44,377 nt of DNA from a virus: positions 1 to 44,377 of IMG/VR virus record IMGVR_UViG_3300017971_000415. The stretch is one strand, 5' to 3'. Of the stretch, positions 37,642 to 44,377 are shown piece by piece. Positions within the stretch are counted from its first letter, which is position 1; every line of letters begins with the position of its first letter. The position numbers and the translations under genes were made by a program. The notes under the pieces are model-generated. The model saw only the letters and a list, made by a program, of their open reading frames with translations, did not search any database and was not told where the DNA came from.

Positions 37642-38028
37642 CTAGAAGGTCCTGACAATGCCGCTTCCACCGTTGTTATATGCCGCCCGCTCAAGGTCTC
37701 GAGGGTCTCCATAGTTCTCCGCGTTCAGCCCGCCATCATGCTCGTCTCGGCCCAACTCGTCTATAAACCATGCCTCCAGCCGCTCGCATGTTTCCTTTCT
37801 GCATCGTTCCGGGCCGGGGTCGTCACATGACGCGCACGGAAGCACAAACGATGCGGTGCGATCACGCATGGGGCCGCGCTTCCGCCGCGCCGCGTGGTTA
37901 TGCGCCCCGTACCCCAGCCGTCGTGGCGTCTTTCGGCATTCCGCAACCCGCTTGTCCACGTGCCCCGGCCCGTCGTCAATCTCCAAGTCCCACAACTCGC
38001 GCTCGGTCAACAGCCACCCTTGGGCCAT
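37642..38028 (-). CDS. Cys-containing hypothetical protein
   Basis: 128 residues from the ATG at 38028 behind GGAGG. N-terminal helix (L-T-E-R-E-L-W-D-L-E-I-D-D-G), a basic middle and a cluster C-A-S-C-D-D-P-G-P-E-R-C-R-K-E-T-C-E-R-L, likely one zinc site. Preceded by an intergenic element. Accessory gene of unknown function. Confidence 0.6.
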   Translation of the reverse strand: MAQGWLLTERELWDLEIDDGPGHVDKRVAECRKTPRRLGYGAHNHAARRKRGPMRDRTASFVLPCASCDDPGPERCRKETCERLEAWFIDELGRDEHDGGLNAENYGDPRDLERAAYNNGGSGIVRTF

Positions 38029-38051
38029 GTTCCATCCTCCGCCAACCCCCC

Positions 38052-38072
38052 CTCCACTATTCGGCGGAATGC
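38052..38072 (-). repeat. Intergenic element copy 6
   Basis: Minus strand GCATTCCGCCGAATAGTGGA; it holds the TAG stop of the upstream gene and leads to the next ribosome site. Confidence 0.6.
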
Positions 38073-38404
38073 GCCCGGTGCAGCAGGATGAGGTCTTTGC
38101 GAGAGCGGCGCAACCATTGATTTGTTCCAAAGGGCTTGACATGCACACTCCAAGCATCGGTTAGTTTGTTGCTGGACCTATCTTCTCTTGCAATACCAGT
38201 CCAAGCCGTTTTGCGGTCCTCCACAAAATCCCCCTCGCGCAGTTCCGCCTTGCGGGTCACGCGAACCTTGCTGGCGCGAACGGAGAATCGCCTGAACGGG
38301 TCTGTGCTTTCAAGCCACAGATGATTTTCGCGCCGCGCCAGCACAACGCACGGGCCGCATGGGTCGCCAGATAGAACTTCAACCTCATCCCCGCACTCTG
38401 GAAT
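38057..38404 (-). CDS. Hypothetical protein, possible ATT start
   Basis: About 115 residues with a beta-barrel-like N-terminus (D-E-V-E-V-L-S-G-D-P-C-G-P-C-V-V-L-A-R-R) and a basic C-terminal half; SH3-like small domains look similar. The frame is open to a GTG at 38506 without a ribosome site. A well-placed GAGGG lies five bases before an in-frame ATT at 38404, which is taken as the likely start although such starts are rare. Overlaps the previous gene end by 20 nt. Confidence 0.5.
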   Translation of the reverse strand: MPECGDEVEVLSGDPCGPCVVLARRENHLWLESTDPFRRFSVRASKVRVTRKAELREGDFVEDRKTAWTGIAREDRSSNKLTDAWSVHVKPFGTNQWLRRSRKDLILLHRAHSAE

Positions 38405-38660
38405 TTCGTCCCTCGGCTTCCGTCCATGTGGGGCGCGGCGCGTCCACGGGTTCGCAGCCGAACATGCGGCAACTAGCGTGTTGATCGTGTTCGTCGTAAT
38501 GCGCACCCGGCGCGTATGGATTTCCCTTCATCCTTTTGGGCTTTTCCGGCTCGACAAGGGCGTCGAGGATGTTCCGCATTTGCTCTGTGGTTACGTAATG
38601 GTCAAGCTGGTTGCAATCCAAAGTCCGACTGGCCCGCTCCACGGCTTCCTTGCTACTCAT
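38385..38660 (-). CDS. Hypothetical protein
   Basis: 91 residues from the ATG at 38660 (AAGGAG site, ATGA overlap). Helical start (A-V-E-R-A-S-R-T-L-D), then a Pro/His segment (Y-A-P-G-A-H-Y-D-E-H-D-Q-H-A-S-C-R-M-F-G-C) whose His and Cys could bind zinc. Not recognised. Confidence 0.6.
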   Translation of the reverse strand: MSSKEAVERASRTLDCNQLDHYVTTEQMRNILDALVEPEKPKRMKGNPYAPGAHYDEHDQHASCRMFGCEPVDAPRPTWTEAEGRNSRVRG

Positions 38661-39022
38661 GGCTTCTCCTTTCCGATTTTCAGAACGGCGGCGATAAGCC
38701 GCGTGTCAAAGTCCGGCTCGTCTGGATCGTGTGGAACGGCTTCGATATATGCGTCTTCCGGCAGAAACCGCCGCGCCGCGTCGCGCAGGATGCAGTAGGC
38801 GAGGCCAGGAGAGAACGAACACTTGTATTCACCATCAACGCTAGTCCACTCTGGCGACCTTTTCGACCGCCACTCGTGGTACAGGTGTTCTCCATCAAGC
38901 CGGGCGCGCTCTTTAGATTCCGGCCCCTCAATCGCGTCGCCCTCCCATTCCAGCAACCCCGCCAGCACCTTCACGGCCTCGCGGCCTTCCGGCGTGTCCC
39001 ATGCGTTCATTTCGTTACTCAC
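38657..39022 (-). CDS. Hypothetical protein
   Basis: 121 residues from a GTG at 39022 that overlaps the previous stop as GTGA, with GGAGG upstream. A globular mix (A-W-D-T-P-E-G-R-E-A-V-K-V-L-A-G-L-L-E-W; E-H-L-Y-H-E-W-R-S-K-R-S-P-E-W) with two Cys. Small accessory gene, function unknown. Confidence 0.6.
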   Translation of the reverse strand: MSNEMNAWDTPEGREAVKVLAGLLEWEGDAIEGPESKERARLDGEHLYHEWRSKRSPEWTSVDGEYKCSFSPGLAYCILRDAARRFLPEDAYIEAVPHDPDEPDFDTRLIAAVLKIGKEKP

Positions 39023-39273
39023 CACAAGTCCTCCGTCATTAGAATTGGCGGCGCTTTTGCCTTGCCCGGCAGTTGGCCGCAGATAAACGCCTCCTGTGCC
39101 GCAAGCCCGCGTGTCAGAAACTCGCCCTCGCTGTTGACAAAGCCCTGACACGCACCAGTCCGCCGAGCCGAGGCCCCGGCCTGTACCATAGCTCGTATAA
39201 TGTCATCATGGCGCTTCGGGCGGGGCAGTGTCCATACCTTGTCCGGCGTCTTGATTGCGGCGGCAACTATCAT
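39019..39273 (-). CDS. Conserved-type small phage protein
   Basis: 84 residues opening M-I-V-A-A-A-I-K-T-P-D-K-V-W-T-L-P-R-P-x-R-H-D-D-I-I and ending M-T-E-D-L-W. This opening and ending recur in small proteins of many phages (recalled); the function is not known. Tandem GTGAATA repeats lie before the start. Confidence 0.65.
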   Translation of the reverse strand: MIVAAAIKTPDKVWTLPRPKRHDDIIRAMVQAGASARRTGACQGFVNSEGEFLTRGLAAQEAFICGQLPGKAKAPPILMTEDLW

Positions 39274-39294
39274 CGGTTCACCACTCCCTATTCA

Positions 39295-39729
39295 CTATTC
39301 ACCATTGGGCCGTGCAATCTTCCTTTCCGCCTCAAGCATCGCCTCGGCATACTTCATTTCGTCGCGGCGCAAGCGGAGCGTGAATTCAATTACGGGTCTC
39401 CTGCCCCACACGCCATCTGCGTTGGGCAGCGTGTTTTCTATAGCAGTCACCAATCTCGATGTCCTATGCGGGGCCGCCAACAGCCACCCCTCAAGCCACG
39501 CGAGCAGTTCGGGGATGGGCTTGGGCGTATCCGAATGTCCCCACTCGGGCGTTTCGAGCATTAGCCCGCCGCAGTCCTTTACGCAGTCGCCCTCGGATTC
39601 TTCGACGCTGGAATACGGTGCCTGAACGTGGCAATCTTCGCACTCGAAGATTTGCTCGTTTTGATGTCCCTCCCCACCCCTCCGCTCTACAGCTTCGCCA
39701 AGCGCCTCTTGAATCTCAGTCTTGTCCAT
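39295..39729 (-). CDS. Hypothetical protein with Cys pair
   Basis: 144 residues from the ATG at 39729 (AGGAGG site). A ribbon-like C-E-D-C … C-V-K-D-C-G in the first half, then a Trp-rich helix (L-L-A-W-L-E-G-W-L-L-A-A-P) and a charged C-terminal helix. Ends G-E-stop within a GAATAGTGAATAG sequence like the intergenic element's end. Not recognised. Confidence 0.6.
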   Translation of the reverse strand: MDKTEIQEALGEAVERRGGEGHQNEQIFECEDCHVQAPYSSVEESEGDCVKDCGGLMLETPEWGHSDTPKPIPELLAWLEGWLLAAPHRTSRLVTAIENTLPNADGVWGRRPVIEFTLRLRRDEMKYAEAMLEAERKIARPNGE

Positions 39730-40144
39730 CGCGGGCCTCCTGAAGCCGTGAGATAATCCCCATAAGTTCAATACGCCTGGCATCGTCGTTGTGCGTGTGG
39801 GAAAGCGTGACCTCGGCGCAAAGCAGCCCCGCGTCAAGCCGCCCACTCAATGCGGCATTCTCCCCCCGCAGCCGCTCGATCTCGGAGAATAGTTGGCGCG
39901 CAGTGTCGAGGATTACTTGCGCGTGGTCTACGTTGTAAATGAACCGCGACTGTAACCGCTTCCGAATCGCGTCCAGTTCCGCCTGCGTCATGGACTTGCT
40001 CATGGGTTTCTCCACAACAGACCGCTGGCAGTGGGAACAATAGTATCCGCCCCCGTCCTCCGAAACGCACCACTCGCGCCCGCAGCCGGAACACACCGTC
40101 CCGACAATGCGCGTAGATGGGACGGGGTAAACGCCATCGCTCAT
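39716..40144 (-). CDS. Zinc-ribbon plus coiled-coil hypothetical protein
   Basis: 142 residues: V-C-S-G-C-G-R-E-W-C … Y-Y-C-S-H-C-Q-R (two C-x2-C pairs, 18-39), then a helical tail with heptads (L-F-S-E-I-E-R-L-R-G-E-N-A-A-L). ATGA overlap upstream. A second start (about residue 48) is possible for the coiled-coil half. Function unknown. Confidence 0.6.
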   Translation of the reverse strand: MSDGVYPVPSTRIVGTVCSGCGREWCVSEDGGGYYCSHCQRSVVEKPMSKSMTQAELDAIRKRLQSRFIYNVDHAQVILDTARQLFSEIERLRGENAALSGRLDAGLLCAEVTLSHTHNDDARRIELMGIISRLQEARDGQD

Positions 40145-40458
40145 TCCGTGGCCTCCTCAATCCGCCGCCCGCACTTCGGGCAGTAAGGTCCATTTTTTTC
40201 GATTGGCCCGTCTGGCGTAGGTAGCACTTGCCCGTCACATCCACCCTGCCACATGAATCGGTCGGGTGTTCGTGCCACCCACACGCACGGCCCGTCGTCC
40301 TCGACGAAGCGGACGGCGCGGATAGAGTCGGGGATCACCGCCACCTTCGCCTCGCTCCGCCGAACCCCGTGCGCAAACCTCCTCCGCCGATATGGTTGCC
40401 CGTCTCGGCGTAACAGTTCAGCAACCCAAATCACCGCCCGCTCAGGCTTCGCGTTCAT
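40141..40458 (-). CDS. Small protein with C-terminal zinc knuckle
   Basis: 105 residues from the ATG at 40458 behind AGGAGGGG. A basic, beta-like N-terminal domain and an end reading G-P-Y-C-P-K-C-G-R-R-I-E-E. Two further Cys (G-G-C-D; G-P-C-V-W) may complete the site. Not recognised. Confidence 0.6.
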   Translation of the reverse strand: MNAKPERAVIWVAELLRRDGQPYRRRRFAHGVRRSEAKVAVIPDSIRAVRFVEDDGPCVWVARTPDRFMWQGGCDGQVLPTPDGPIEKNGPYCPKCGRRIEEATE

Positions 40459-40471
40459 ATTCGCTCCCCTC

Positions 40472-40690
40472 CTATAAGCAGCGCTTCGGGAATCGGTACA
40501 AAACGTGTTCCTGACCACACCCCATCGCATCGCAGTTGTGATATTGGGGGTGTGTTTCGGGTAGGTCTGGCGGAATGCCACACACGACGATATGCGTTTC
40601 CGTTTCGTAGGCAACGCCGATAGGATGTTCGGGTTGCAACCGTGCGGCATGTTCGCCACAATGCTGACACCATCCGCTAGTCTTGCTCAT
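40472..40690 (-). CDS. Small Cys/His-rich protein
   Basis: 72 residues from the ATG at 40690 (AAGGAG). W-C-Q-H-C-G-E-H near the start and C-D-A-M-G-C-G-Q-E-H-V-L-Y near the end form a likely zinc ribbon. Accessory gene, unknown function. Confidence 0.6.
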   Translation of the reverse strand: MSKTSGWCQHCGEHAARLQPEHPIGVAYETETHIVVCGIPPDLPETHPQYHNCDAMGCGQEHVLYRFPKRCL

Positions 40691-40701
40691 GGCTTCTCTC
40701 C

Positions 40702-40998
40702 TTAGAAACACCCGGCGCATGGGAGTTCCGTATTCAGCGTGTTCGCAAACACCGTCGCCTTGCGCCGCCTCTTGGACTTCGCATCGCGCCAGCCCTGTTC
40801 GTAGGCGTCTTGGCGCACGGCGCGTATCGCGTCGTGTATGCGGCGGTGCATGTACCGCGTGACCAACTCGGCGGCGGCACAGTGTTCTTCGCTCGCCCCA
40901 AACCGCCACACGCTCTCCGTGTCTGCCGTATCGTCATGGGGCAGGTCCGTGTCCACCTCAATGACAACTGCCGTCCCGTCGCGCTTCACCCTCAGCAT
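40702..40998 (-). CDS. Hypothetical protein
   Basis: 98 residues from the ATG at 40998 (GGAGGG). A beta-rich start (L-R-V-K-R-D-G-T-A-V-V-I-E-V-D-T-D-L-P), a helix (A-A-A-E-L-V-T-R-Y-M-H-R-R-I-H-D-A-I) and a basic end. Not recognised. Confidence 0.6.
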   Translation of the reverse strand: MLRVKRDGTAVVIEVDTDLPHDDTADTESVWRFGASEEHCAAAELVTRYMHRRIHDAIRAVRQDAYEQGWRDAKSKRRRKATVFANTLNTELPCAGCF

Positions 40999-41000
40999 GG

Positions 41001-41375
41001 CTATCCCTCCAAAAGTTCGCGCTTCCCGCGTGCCCACTTGACACACACAAGCGGCGCGGCGGGATGGTGTGTATTGAACAACTGCCGCTTCAGCTTGAAG
41101 TCCCGCGTCAACATGCCCTTTACGTCAATGTATTCGGGCCACAGGCTCGACCCCAGTTCTTCTTCGACCTCGTTATGCCACACGCAGAAGTCCAGCGTCC
41201 ACCGGATGTGCCCCGGCAGCGTCACCGTAGGATGCACGTCAATGTGCAGCACGTCGCCGTCCTGCTCCATCTTGAGCATGTGCAGGTACGCGCATTCGCG
41301 GGCCTCCATCTTGGAATCGTGCGTGCGCCCGCAATGCGGGCAGTTGCGCACCCTTACGGCTCGGTACTTGTTCAC
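41001..41375 (-). CDS. DUF1064-like protein (nuclease-fold type)
   Basis: 124 residues. C-P-H-C-G-R near the start, then D-S-K-M-E-A-R-E-C-A-Y-L, I-D-V-H-P-T-V-T-L, W-T-L-D-F-C-V and Y-I-D-V-K-G … R-D-F-K-L-K-R-Q-L-F: the order E, D, D-x-K of DUF1064 proteins, considered PD-(D/E)xK-like nucleases in phages. May process recombination or replication intermediates. ATGA overlap downstream. Confidence 0.75.
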   Translation of the reverse strand: MNKYRAVRVRNCPHCGRTHDSKMEARECAYLHMLKMEQDGDVLHIDVHPTVTLPGHIRWTLDFCVWHNEVEEELGSSLWPEYIDVKGMLTRDFKLKRQLFNTHHPAAPLVCVKWARGKRELLEG

Positions 41376-42292
41376 TCGGGCATCTCCCTCACTCGCAGCG
41401 GTTCAGGCCACTCGGATACATCATGCGACACGCGCCAGCCGTCTTGTTGGCACAGATAATCCCATACGGCGGGAGAAATTGGCCAAGGCTTATCTTCTTC
41501 AAAGTAAGTGTCGTCTCTGGCGAAAAACAGTTTTGTTTTCGGCACCGGCACCTGCTTGACGTAGCACGGCAGCCGCGCAGCCTTGCATTGCTGCACCACA
41601 TCGAGAATCCATTCCAACCGGCACGGGCGGCGCTTCGGGCCTGACTCACAGCCGATGGCGACCCAATCAAGTGTTTGTGGACGCAACGCATCCACGCCAT
41701 TCCAGAACTCGTCCGTTCGTGCGGACAAGCTGTCGTTGCCATCCGCGTTACACAAATCCACCGGCCCAAGCATCGGCTCAAGGCTTATCCAACGCCGTCC
41801 CGGAACCTTGAGCAGTTCGGGTATCTTCGCGTCGGCCTCGGCTTGATTGCAGACCGTCACGCCGTTGATGACGTTCGGATAATCCGTTTCCAAGATGCCG
41901 CAGCCCGACCCCCTTCCGAACTTTTCAGCTAGGCGTTGCGGACGCTTCGTCAGCGTGAAAAAGGTGTGCCTACTTGCCTTCCCCATCGCGTGTAGGATTT
42001 CCCGTGCGCGGCCAGTACTTACGTCCGGGTGCATCCAGTCGCCCGTAAAGCAGACCAGAACACGGCGCGGCTTCAGCCAGTGCAGCGGCCAATCAAGCCG
42101 GTCCTCGTGGAACTGAATCTTGCTGAACGGGTGCGCGTACTGACGCGGCATCTTCTTGCCCGCGAGATACGCCTTGTGCCGCCGGTCGTGTTCCGCCTTC
42201 GCGTAGCAGTTGTCGCAACCGGGACTCCCGGAGTGCGTACACCCGGTTATGACCGTCCAGTTCTCGTCGCCGTAGTCAAATCCCGCGCTCAT
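41372..42292 (-). CDS. DUF5131 / phage Gp37-Gp68 family protein
   Basis: 306 residues from the ATG at 42292, which overlaps the loader gene stop as ATGA; the longer in-frame ORF reaching 42430 is not used. N-W-T-V-I-T-G-C-T-H-S-G-S-P-G-C-D-N-C-Y-A (11-31) has the C-x7-C-x2-C cluster motif of this radical-SAM-like family, and V-C-F-T-G-D-W-M-H, F-T-L-T-K-R-P-Q-R and I-S-L-E-P-M-L-G follow as in its members. Reaction not known for phage members. Confidence 0.85.
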   Translation of the reverse strand: MSAGFDYGDENWTVITGCTHSGSPGCDNCYAKAEHDRRHKAYLAGKKMPRQYAHPFSKIQFHEDRLDWPLHWLKPRRVLVCFTGDWMHPDVSTGRAREILHAMGKASRHTFFTLTKRPQRLAEKFGRGSGCGILETDYPNVINGVTVCNQAEADAKIPELLKVPGRRWISLEPMLGPVDLCNADGNDSLSARTDEFWNGVDALRPQTLDWVAIGCESGPKRRPCRLEWILDVVQQCKAARLPCYVKQVPVPKTKLFFARDDTYFEEDKPWPISPAVWDYLCQQDGWRVSHDVSEWPEPLRVREMPE

Positions 42293-42978
42293 CGCACCGC
42301 TCCTTTCTGCATTTCGTTCCTCTGCTTCTGCAACGCCGCACGCCGCGCGTTCCGCATTAGCCGCCTGTCCTTGCCAGTCAGTTCCAACACGTTCAGCCCC
42401 GCCAGCCGCGAGGCGATTCGTGGTTCCCATCGGTCTATCTGCGCCAAGGATAGATTGCTCGTTACAATCGTCGGCTTGCAGTCGTTGATTCGCCGCGAGA
42501 TGATGTTGTAAAGTGTCTCGCGCCGCCAGTCCGTCTCGGCCTCCGACCCGATATCATCCAACACAAGGCCGATGACGCTGATGTATTTTGGAAGCACGCG
42601 CGGGCCGTCCCGCCGCCCGAATGACTCTTGCAGTTCCCGAAACAAGTCCGGCACGCTCACGAAAAGCGCGTCTGTCCAATAGTTCGGCACGCTCTTGCCC
42701 TTGGCGGCATCCCACCGCCCGCCCGTGATTCTCGCGGCGACATTTCGCTTCATCCAATCCTTCAGAATCGCTACGGCAAGGTGCGTCTTTCCAACGCCAA
42801 CCGGGCCGGTGATGAACACCCCGCCGCGATCCTCGTAATGCCCGTCGCGCCGCAGTTCAAGCCCGGCATCCCAATACAGCTTCGGTATCCCGGCCCGCCG
42901 AAGAGACGCCTCATACCTCGACCGTCTCTCCGATGCCGTCAAACTTGCCGGGGTCTGACCTAACCCTGCGATGGACAT
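42289..42978 (-). CDS. DnaC/IstB-like replicative helicase loader ATPase
   Basis: 229 residues. Walker A G-P-V-G-V-G-K-T-H (58-66), Walker B L-V-L-D-D-I-G (138-144), sensor-like I-V-T-S-N-L-S and an arginine-containing R-I-A-S-R-L. It should load the host helicase at the phage origin with the upstream organiser protein. ATG at 42978 behind AGGAGG, 68 nt inside the preceding gene. Confidence 0.85.
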   Translation of the reverse strand: MSIAGLGQTPASLTASERRSRYEASLRRAGIPKLYWDAGLELRRDGHYEDRGGVFITGPVGVGKTHLAVAILKDWMKRNVAARITGGRWDAAKGKSVPNYWTDALFVSVPDLFRELQESFGRRDGPRVLPKYISVIGLVLDDIGSEAETDWRRETLYNIISRRINDCKPTIVTSNLSLAQIDRWEPRIASRLAGLNVLELTGKDRRLMRNARRAALQKQRNEMQKGAVR

Positions 42979-43684
42979 TCTTCGCCTCCTTGATAAGCGG
43001 CTTCAACACGTCCCACACGTCCTTGCCGATATTCGCTTCGTCCTGAATAGCCCCGGCGATTTGCTCAGTCGTTACGCCCTGCTCAAGAGCGGCGACGACG
43101 TGCTTGTGGATCGCCTTGAGCGACTGCGGGCATTTCAACTTCCGGTTCAACTCGCCTATCAGGAATCCGGCGTCCTGATTCGCGGCAGATGAACCCCTCT
43201 TTTCCCGACCGAATGAATCGGAGTCTGAAACCGGCGCGACGCGCCCTTGTTCTTTCTTTCCTTCTTTCTTTCCTTCTTTCTTTCCTTCCCGCGCGCGCGC
43301 GCGTAGAGCGGCATCGTCGTGCCGTTTCCCGGCACCCTCTTGCCGGATGTCGGAACTATCCAGCCAGCGGATACTTACAAGTCTTGGGAGCGCGGCGGCA
43401 ATCGTTTTTTCCGGGAGTCGGGTAATCCGGGCCATTGAGCGGGGATCATGGGGGGTGCCGTTCGCCCGCATGAGGGTGCCGCGTGGTCGGCACTTGGATG
43501 CCAGAAGGATGAGGGCACAGCCTACGCCGTAGTGTGCCGCGCCGTCAGGATGGTCTACCAGTTCAGTATAGCCGTCGCCGTCCTGCGTGTTCGGCATCGG
43601 CACCCATGCGAGGTCTTTGCGGTCGCGCGTGCGGTTATTCTCGTAGGTCTCATTCCAGTTCGCGATTCTATACAGCGTTGCCAT
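42911..43684 (-). CDS. Replication organiser / initiation protein
   Basis: 257 residues. The opening (Y-E-N-N-R-T-R … W-V-P-M-P-N … D-G-D-G-Y-T-E-L) and A-S-K-C-R-P-R-G-T-L match N-termini of phage replisome-organiser proteins; a winged-helix-type segment (R-S-M-A-R-I-T-R-L-P-E-K-T-I-A-A-A-L-P-R-L) follows. The linker is a simple repeat (E-G-K-K x3). The C-terminal third is helical and precedes the loader gene, as in lambda-like O/P pairs. Likely binds the origin, possibly the repeat within its own gene. Confidence 0.75.
   Translation of the reverse strand: MATLYRIANWNETYENNRTRDRKDLAWVPMPNTQDGDGYTELVDHPDGAAHYGVGCALILLASKCRPRGTLMRANGTPHDPRSMARITRLPEKTIAAALPRLVSIRWLDSSDIRQEGAGKRHDDAALRARAREGKKEGKKEGKKEQGRVAPVSDSDSFGREKRGSSAANQDAGFLIGELNRKLKCPQSLKAIHKHVVAALEQGVTTEQIAGAIQDEANIGKDVWDVLKPLIKEAKNVHRRVRSDPGKFDGIGETVEV
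43252..43304 (-). repeat. Polypyrimidine 12-bp repeats followed by alternating GC, possible origin
   Basis: The plus strand has TTCTTTCTTTCC-type units repeated three times (about 43252-43288), then 13 bases of alternating G and C (43291-43303). It lies in the middle of the replication initiation gene, as phage origins often do; the encoded protein part is E-G-K-K repeats. Confidence 0.55.
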
Positions 43685-43713
43685 GCTCCCCTCTCAATCG
43701 TTGTCACCGCTCA

Positions 43714-44169
43714 CTATTCTAACCCTTGGTTGAAGTCCACGCGGGGAAGGTGTTTGACTGAATCAATCACATTCCCGAAATGTGTCCGGCTCGCGGCCAG
43801 AATGTTGTTGTCGCAGATAATGGGCCGCTGCTCCCAGCACGGTAGTTCTCGGAATGCGCCCTCAATCTTCGGCACGGCGCAAAATTCGCAGCGATTCGGG
43901 CAGCCCCGCGTTGTGAACGTAGCATCGTCGTTATGGATTGGCAGCGCGTGGATAGGGCATTCGCCGGGTGTTTCGGCCCATGTAATATGCTCCGGCGTGC
44001 CGGGGGCGTCGCATTGCGCCAAGTCTACCGCCGGGCCGCCCGCAACGACCCGCCCACGATGGTGCATGGCGCGGTGTTCCGCGTCTGGCAGTAGCCATGT
44101 GAATGGAACGGATAGATAGAGTGTATCGCCGTCAATCCATTCCACTATTCGCTTCGCCCATTTCGTCAT
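43714..44169 (-). CDS. Truncated radical SAM protein
   Basis: 151 residues from the ATG at 44169 (ATGA overlap). The N-terminal part (W-A-K-R-I-V-E-W-I-D-G-D-T-L-Y-L-S-V-P-F-T-W-L-L-P) and R-G-C-P-N-R-C-E-F-C-A-V-P-K-I-E-G (C90, C94, C97) are those of a known phage radical SAM family. It ends abruptly at V-D-F-N-Q-G-L-E-stop, where full proteins continue with the rest of the barrel (the recalled continuation is N-Q-G-L-D-A-R). About half of the enzyme is missing, so activity is doubtful. The stop is in a GAATAGTGAG sequence like the intergenic element. Confidence 0.75.
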   Translation of the reverse strand: MTKWAKRIVEWIDGDTLYLSVPFTWLLPDAEHRAMHHRGRVVAGGPAVDLAQCDAPGTPEHITWAETPGECPIHALPIHNDDATFTTRGCPNRCEFCAVPKIEGAFRELPCWEQRPIICDNNILAASRTHFGNVIDSVKHLPRVDFNQGLE

Positions 44170-44377
44170 GCCAGATCAATCCTGTGCGCGGGCCGACCTG
44201 TCACCGGGCACGTCACGGTTTCCTTCTCGCGCTTGATTTTCCCCGCGCGCTCCAGGTCGCATAGTCGGCGCTGTACCATGTAGTAGTCCAGCCCCGTCCA
44301 TTCCGCGATTTGCGCCGCCGTGGCGGGCAGCCGACCCCGCTCGGCACAATGCGCGATGGCCCACAGAACCAGCTTGG
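44166..44377 (-). CDS. C-terminal part of a winged-helix-like protein, cut by the window edge
   Basis: Sixty-nine codons ending at 44166 in an ATGA overlap with the truncated radical SAM gene. L-P-A-T-A-A-Q-I-A-E-W-T-G-L … V-Q-R-R-L-C-D-L-E-R-A-G-K-I is a clear winged-helix pattern (helix, recognition helix, wing). Likely DNA-binding. The reading frame at the window edge matches the partial gene at 1-88 if the ends are joined. Confidence 0.65.
   Translation of the reverse strand, partial: KLVLWAIAHCAERGRLPATAAQIAEWTGLDYYMVQRRLCDLERAGKIKREKETVTCPVTGRPAHRIDLA

Noticed and set aside
44176-44364. 62-codon minus-strand ORF at the right edge
   Set aside because: The overlapping frame ending at 44166 is a clear winged-helix sequence and couples to the next gene.
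1-44377. tRNA genes, rRNA, CRISPR arrays, insertion sequences, integrase with attachment site
   Set aside because: No cloverleaf, spacer-repeat array, transposase or integrase pattern was recognised on either strand by eye; a tRNA or covariance search would settle it.

Overview
The window reads as the genome, or nearly all of the genome, of a GC-rich tailed dsDNA phage (Caudoviricetes), probably short-tailed. It has small and large terminase, portal, scaffold, major capsid, an SU10/T7-like head-tail adaptor and beta-propeller-type nozzle, and three long ejection-type proteins, but no tape-measure, tail-tube or sheath genes. No integrase, polymerase, primase or phage RNA polymerase was recognised. 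Promoters that can be read are plain sigma70-type and ribosome sites are strong GGAGG types, so the phage uses host transcription. The host cannot be named from the sequence. Almost every gene is on the minus strand, with ATGA, TGATG or TAATG overlaps between neighbours. Only two small genes (36.7-37.3 kb) are on plus.

Layout. 0-3 kb: small Cys-rich (zinc-ribbon-like) genes, two with their own sigma70 promoters, plus a HELGH metallopeptidase. 3-6.2 kb: a metallophosphoesterase and a cluster of small membrane or lipoproteins resembling a holin/spanin lysis block, without a recognisable endolysin. 6.2-15.9 kb: a degenerate GARS-like ATP-grasp protein, ejection proteins, nozzle and tail fibre. 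15.9-27.3 kb: an island of modification genes threaded through the virion operon: three glycosyltransferase genes (one a double-domain fusion), three SAM methyltransferases, two radical SAM enzymes, a secreted phosphoesterase with its own promoter, and a protein with 79 consecutive threonines. 27.4-36 kb: capsid, scaffold, portal and terminase block. 36-36.7 kb: a non-coding control region with repeats, palindromes, a G/T-biased stretch and a consensus promoter firing rightward. 36.7-37.3 kb: a gene with an exact 84-bp internal duplication and a zinc-ribbon gene. 37.3-44.4 kb: a sigma-region-4-like regulator, many small accessory genes, DUF1064 and DUF5131 proteins, a DnaC-like loader, a replication organiser with a simple-repeat tract (possible origin), and a truncated radical SAM gene.

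How they fit together. The right-hand block should act early (regulation, replication initiation through the host replisome). The divergent control region near 36.5 kb separates it from the late leftward operon running terminase, capsid, adaptor, tail, lysis. The most striking idea is that the island between capsid and tail genes modifies virion proteins: one glycosyltransferase keeps the D-x-H ... H metal-ligand pattern of polypeptide GalNAc-transferases, and about 1.5 kb upstream of it in the operon lies the poly-threonine (mucin-like) protein that could be its substrate. The partial gene at the left end reads in frame into the partial gene at the right end if the ends are joined, so the window may be a closed circular genome cut at an arbitrary point.
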